A stretch of DNA of 35,771 bases. Origin: JAOTWJ01 sp036398175. GTDB taxonomy: Bacteria > Gemmatimonadota > Gemmatimonadetes > Gemmatimonadales > GWC2-71-9. A program made the translations under genes and the position numbers. Numbering within the stretch: position 1 is the first letter of the stretch; each line of letters begins with the position of its first letter. Positions 33,348-35,771 of the stretch are shown piece after piece. The stretch lies in contig DASWHL010000062.1 of NCBI GenBank assembly GCA_036398175.1, positions 1-35,771 of the forward strand. Direction: 5' to 3'. A model generated the notes under the pieces. It ran no database searches. It was not told where the DNA came from and saw nothing but the letters and a program-made list of their open reading frames with translations.

Positions 33348-34772
33348 GTGAAGGAACGCCTCGTCCGCCTCTTCGAAACCCGCTACGGCCATCGGCCGGA
33401 CGCCATCCTCGACATGGCGGCCGACGGCTCGATGCGGCAGTACTTCCGCCTCGTGTGGGGCAACGAGCACACGGTCGTGGGCGCCATCGGGCCGGATCGC
33501 GAGGAGAACCGCGCGTTCCTCGAGTTCGCGCACGCCTTCCGCACCGCCGGCCTGCCCGTGCCCGAAATCTACGCGGCAGACCGCGAGACCGGCGTCTGGC
33601 TCGAGGAGGACCTGGGCGACACGACGCTGTTCCAGGCCCTGAGCGCGGCCCGCGCGGAAGGCGGCGAGGAGGAGTTCCCGGACGAGATCGCGACGCTCTA
33701 TCGCCGGGCGCTGGCGGTCCTCCCGCGCTTCCAGGTGCTGGGCCACCGGGTGATTGACTACCGCGTGGCCTACCCGCGCCAGGCGTTCGACCAGCAGTCC
33801 ATCCGGTGGGACCTCAACTACTTCAAGTATCACTTCCTCAAGCTCGCGCTCATTCCATTCAACGAGCAGCGCCTCGAGGACGATTTCTCCCGGCTCACGG
33901 CCTTCCTGCTCGAGGCGGACGCCGAGTTCTTTCTGTACCGCGACTTCCAGTCGCGCAACATCATGATCCGCGACGGAGACCCGTGGTTCCTGGATTTCCA
34001 GGGCGGGCGGAAGGGCGCGCCGCACTACGACGTCGCCTCGCTGCTCTACGACGCCAAGGCCAGCGTCCCGCCGGCCGCGCGCGCCGCCCTGCTCGAGCAC
34101 TATCTCGACGCGCTGAGCGAGCACACCCGGGTGGACCGGGCCGCGTTTCACACGCGGTTCCCGGGATTCGTGCTCGTGCGCCTGATGCAGGCCCTGGGGG
34201 CGTACGGCTACCGCGGTTTCTTCGAGCGGAAGCGCCGTTTTCTCGAGAGCGTGCCGGGCGCCGCGCGCAACCTGGACCACCTCCTCGCCGCGGGCCTCCC
34301 ACTGGCGCTCCCGGAACTCGAGGCGGCGTTCCGCCACATCGCCGACCGCTGGGCGGGCGGCACGGCCTCGGCGTCGGCGCCGAGCGGCCTGGGCGTGCTG
34401 ATCCAGAGCTTCTCGTACCGGGACGGCTACCCGGCCGACCGCGAGGGCCACGGCGGCGGGTTCGTATTCGACTGCCGCGCGCTCCCCAACCCGCATCACG
34501 AGCCGGCGCTGCGCGACCTCACCGGCGAGGCGCCGCCCGTGGCCGACTTTCTCGAGCGGTCGGCCGCGGTGCAGGAATTCTGGGAGAACGTGCGCGGGAT
34601 CGTGGAAGCGCACGTCGAGCGGTACGTGGAGCGCGAGTTCGCGAGCCTCACCGTGTCGTTCGGCTGCACCGGCGGGCGACACCGCTCGGTGTTCCTGGCC
34701 GCCAAGCTCGCGGCCCACCTCGCGCGGCGGTACCCGCACGTGTCGGTCACCGTCCGGCACGGCAAGATCTGA
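33348..34772 (+). CDS. AmgK-like sugar kinase fused to a RapZ C-terminal domain
   Basis: Predicted cytosolic fusion of 474 residues. Residues 1 to about 340 form an aminoglycoside-phosphotransferase-like kinase: GSMRQYFRL loop, catalytic-loop variant YRDFQSRN with D199 and N204, and metal-binding DFQ at 216-218 followed by YDVASLLYD. This pattern is that of AmgK, which phosphorylates N-acetylmuramate/GlcNAc at the anomeric carbon. Residues about 348-474 match the RapZ C-terminal domain: SFSYRDGYP from 354, FDCRALPNPHH, and GCTGGRHRSV at 439-448. In E. coli this part of RapZ binds glucosamine-6-phosphate. The RapZ N-terminal P-loop domain is absent. The start is GTG at 33348; the downstream murU-like gene shares one base with its stop (TGATG). 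A feedback-sensing kinase is the simplest inference. Confidence 0.9.
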   Translation: MKERLVRLFETRYGHRPDAILDMAADGSMRQYFRLVWGNEHTVVGAIGPDREENRAFLEFAHAFRTAGLPVPEIYAADRETGVWLEEDLGDTTLFQALSAARAEGGEEEFPDEIATLYRRALAVLPRFQVLGHRVIDYRVAYPRQAFDQQSIRWDLNYFKYHFLKLALIPFNEQRLEDDFSRLTAFLLEADAEFFLYRDFQSRNIMIRDGDPWFLDFQGGRKGAPHYDVASLLYDAKASVPPAARAALLEHYLDALSEHTRVDRAAFHTRFPGFVLVRLMQALGAYGYRGFFERKRRFLESVPGAARNLDHLLAAGLPLALPELEAAFRHIADRWAGGTASASAPSGLGVLIQSFSYRDGYPADREGHGGGFVFDCRALPNPHHEPALRDLTGEAPPVADFLERSAAVQEFWENVRGIVEAHVERYVEREFASLTVSFGCTGGRHRSVFLAAKLAAHLARRYPHVSVTVRHGKI

Positions 34773-35521
34773 TGGAGGCCATGATTCTCGCGGCGGGCGG
34801 CGGCACCCGTCTGCGGCCGCTCACCGACGCGACGCCCAAGGCGCTGCTCGCGGTGCGCGGGACGCCGCTGCTGGCGCATGTGATGGACCGGCTCGTGGCG
34901 GCCGGCGTCACGCGGATCGTCGTGAACGTCCACCATCACGCGGACCAGATCGAGGCGTTTCTTGCCGGGCACGCACCGCGCGGCGTCGAGGTCGCCCTCT
35001 CCCCGGAACCGGACGGGCCCTACGACACGGGTGGCGGACTCCTCGCGGCGGCGCCGCTGTTCCGCAGGGAGGGGCCGTTCCTGCTCCACAACGTGGACGT
35101 GCTGTCGGCCATTCCGCTCGACCGGCTGCTCGCCGCCCATCACGACGCGCGCGCGCGGGTGGGGGCGCGGCTGATGGCGACCGTGGCCGTCCAGGCGCGC
35201 GAGACCAACCGCCGGCTGCTGTTCGACGACGACGGCCTCATGGGCTGGGAGAACCGCGGCGCCGACGGGGCCGTGCGCGGATCCGAGCGCGTGCGCGACC
35301 CCGTGGGCCCGGTGCGCCCGTGGTCGTTCACCGGCATCCACGCCATCGAACCAGGGATCCTCGATCACGCGGAGCGCACGGGGCGGTTCTCGATCATCGC
35401 GTGGTATCTCGACCTCGCGCGGCGCGGGCACACGGTGCTGCCGTTCGACGCCACCGGGTGGGGATGGATGGACCTCGGCACCCCCGAGCGCCTGGCGGCC
35501 GCCCAGACGAAGACGCCGTGA
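34772..35521 (+). CDS. murU: MurNAc-1-phosphate uridylyltransferase-like nucleotidyltransferase
   Basis: Cytosolic nucleotidyltransferase of 249 residues in the sugar-1-phosphate family. The N-terminal signature LAAGGGTRLRPLTDATPK is at 6-23 with the catalytic-type R13 and K23. Further features are the acidic NVDVL metal region, the SFTGIHAIEP strand and the terminal GWGWMDLGTPERL. Size and motifs fit MurU, which converts MurNAc-1-phosphate to UDP-MurNAc in the AmgK-MurU recycling route, and the adjacent AmgK-like kinase supports this. A glucose- or mannose-1-phosphate nucleotidyltransferase is an alternative. ATG 34772 shares a base with the previous stop; ATG 34781 is a second option but its GGAGG would be only two bases away. 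Confidence 0.82.
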   Translation: MEAMILAAGGGTRLRPLTDATPKALLAVRGTPLLAHVMDRLVAAGVTRIVVNVHHHADQIEAFLAGHAPRGVEVALSPEPDGPYDTGGGLLAAAPLFRREGPFLLHNVDVLSAIPLDRLLAAHHDARARVGARLMATVAVQARETNRRLLFDDDGLMGWENRGADGAVRGSERVRDPVGPVRPWSFTGIHAIEPGILDHAERTGRFSIIAWYLDLARRGHTVLPFDATGWGWMDLGTPERLAAAQTKTP

Positions 35522-35556
35522 CACCGCGGTATCTGGCCAAGACGCCCGCCAGCCCG

Positions 35557-35562
35557 TATCGT
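35557..35562 (+). promoter_or_regulatory. putative -10 box (TATCGT) of the truncated kinase gene
   Basis: TATCGT ends eleven bases before the ATG at 35574; the intervening AGCTCCACCCC has no Shine-Dalgarno. A leader of about four or five bases would result. Confidence 0.35.
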
Positions 35563-35573
35563 AGCTCCACCCC

Positions 35574-35771
35574 ATGACAACACCCACGGATCGGCTGTCC
35601 ACCGCGCTCGCCGAGCGCTACCGCCTCGAGCGCCATCTCGGCGAAGGCGGGATGGCCACCGTCTATCTGGCCGAAGATCTCCGCCACAAGCGCAAGGTCG
35701 CGGTCAAGGTCCTGCGGCCGGAGCTCGCGGCGGTCCTGGGCGCCGAGCGGTTCGTGCAGGAGATCACCACC
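35574..35771 (+). CDS. Ser/Thr protein kinase, N-terminal part (cut by window end)
   Basis: Only the first 66 codons are in the window and the frame is open at the edge. The glycine loop LGEGGMATVY and the following VAVKVL with K45 identify a Hanks-type kinase. The N-terminus (MTTPTDRLSTALAERYR) and the LRPELAAVLGAERF segment are very close to those of the PD40 kinase at 18379, so a similar receptor architecture is likely but cannot be seen. It starts 52 bp after the murU-like gene. Confidence 0.9.
   Translation, partial: MTTPTDRLSTALAERYRLERHLGEGGMATVYLAEDLRHKRKVAVKVLRPELAAVLGAERFVQEITT

Noticed and set aside
31323..34760. Long minus-strand open frame opposite the third kinase and the AmgK-RapZ gene
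   Set aside because: Antisense shadow with no recognisable domain; both plus-strand genes have complete family motifs.

Overview
GC-rich, densely coded chromosomal segment with no RNA genes, CRISPR array, insertion sequence or phage gene that I can see. Several traits suggest a Gemmatimonadota-like soil or sediment bacterium: membrane-anchored eukaryote-like Ser/Thr kinases fused to TPR or beta-propeller sensor domains, many exported amidohydrolases, a PQQ-dehydrogenase/cytochrome c cluster, and leader peptides that end in Ala-Gln. The taxonomic call is inference from gene content and style; no marker gene is present.

Layout. 239-3120 (minus): a sodium:solute symporter and a dihydrodipicolinate-reductase-like amine dehydrogenase, divergent from a D-Ala-D-Ala-ligase-like ATP-grasp ligase (3226-4266). 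4284-8992 (minus): a seven-repeat RCC1 lipoprotein behind a TPR receptor-like kinase. 9157-10718 (plus): a DUF6494 protein overlapping an exported amidohydrolase. 10737-13394: an NHL-propeller protein (minus) divergent from a HupE/UreJ-type membrane protein. 13395-13643: a repeat-rich spacer. 13644-18330 (plus): a tight cluster of NHL protein, PQQ-dehydrogenase, cytochrome c and Tat-type lipoprotein FAD oxidoreductase, apparently an extracytoplasmic oxidation module. 18379-21066: a second kinase, with a PD40 propeller. 21162-21851 (minus): an SRPBCC protein that converges on it across a long hairpin of heptamer repeats.

22102-26751 (minus) is a signalling block: HD-GYP response regulator, small lipoprotein and HAMP histidine kinase with overlapping ends, then a MASE1-GGDEF diguanylate cyclase preceded by a consensus CRP/FNR-type palindrome. 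It holds synthesis and degradation of c-di-GMP side by side. 27015-29694 (plus): two more exported amidohydrolases. 29704-35521 (plus): a zinc-ribbon membrane protein, a third TPR kinase, an AmgK-like sugar kinase fused to a RapZ C-terminal domain, and a MurU-like nucleotidyltransferase. A fourth kinase, paralogous to the second, is cut by the window end.

Most noteworthy: the AmgK-RapZ(C)-MurU arrangement, which suggests amino-sugar sensing built into a cell-wall recycling kinase; a run of TAnnnT boxes directly in front of start codons, suggesting leaderless transcripts; Gln at +1 of six of seven predicted signal peptidase I products; the CRP-like operator; and two families of short-repeat intergenic elements.
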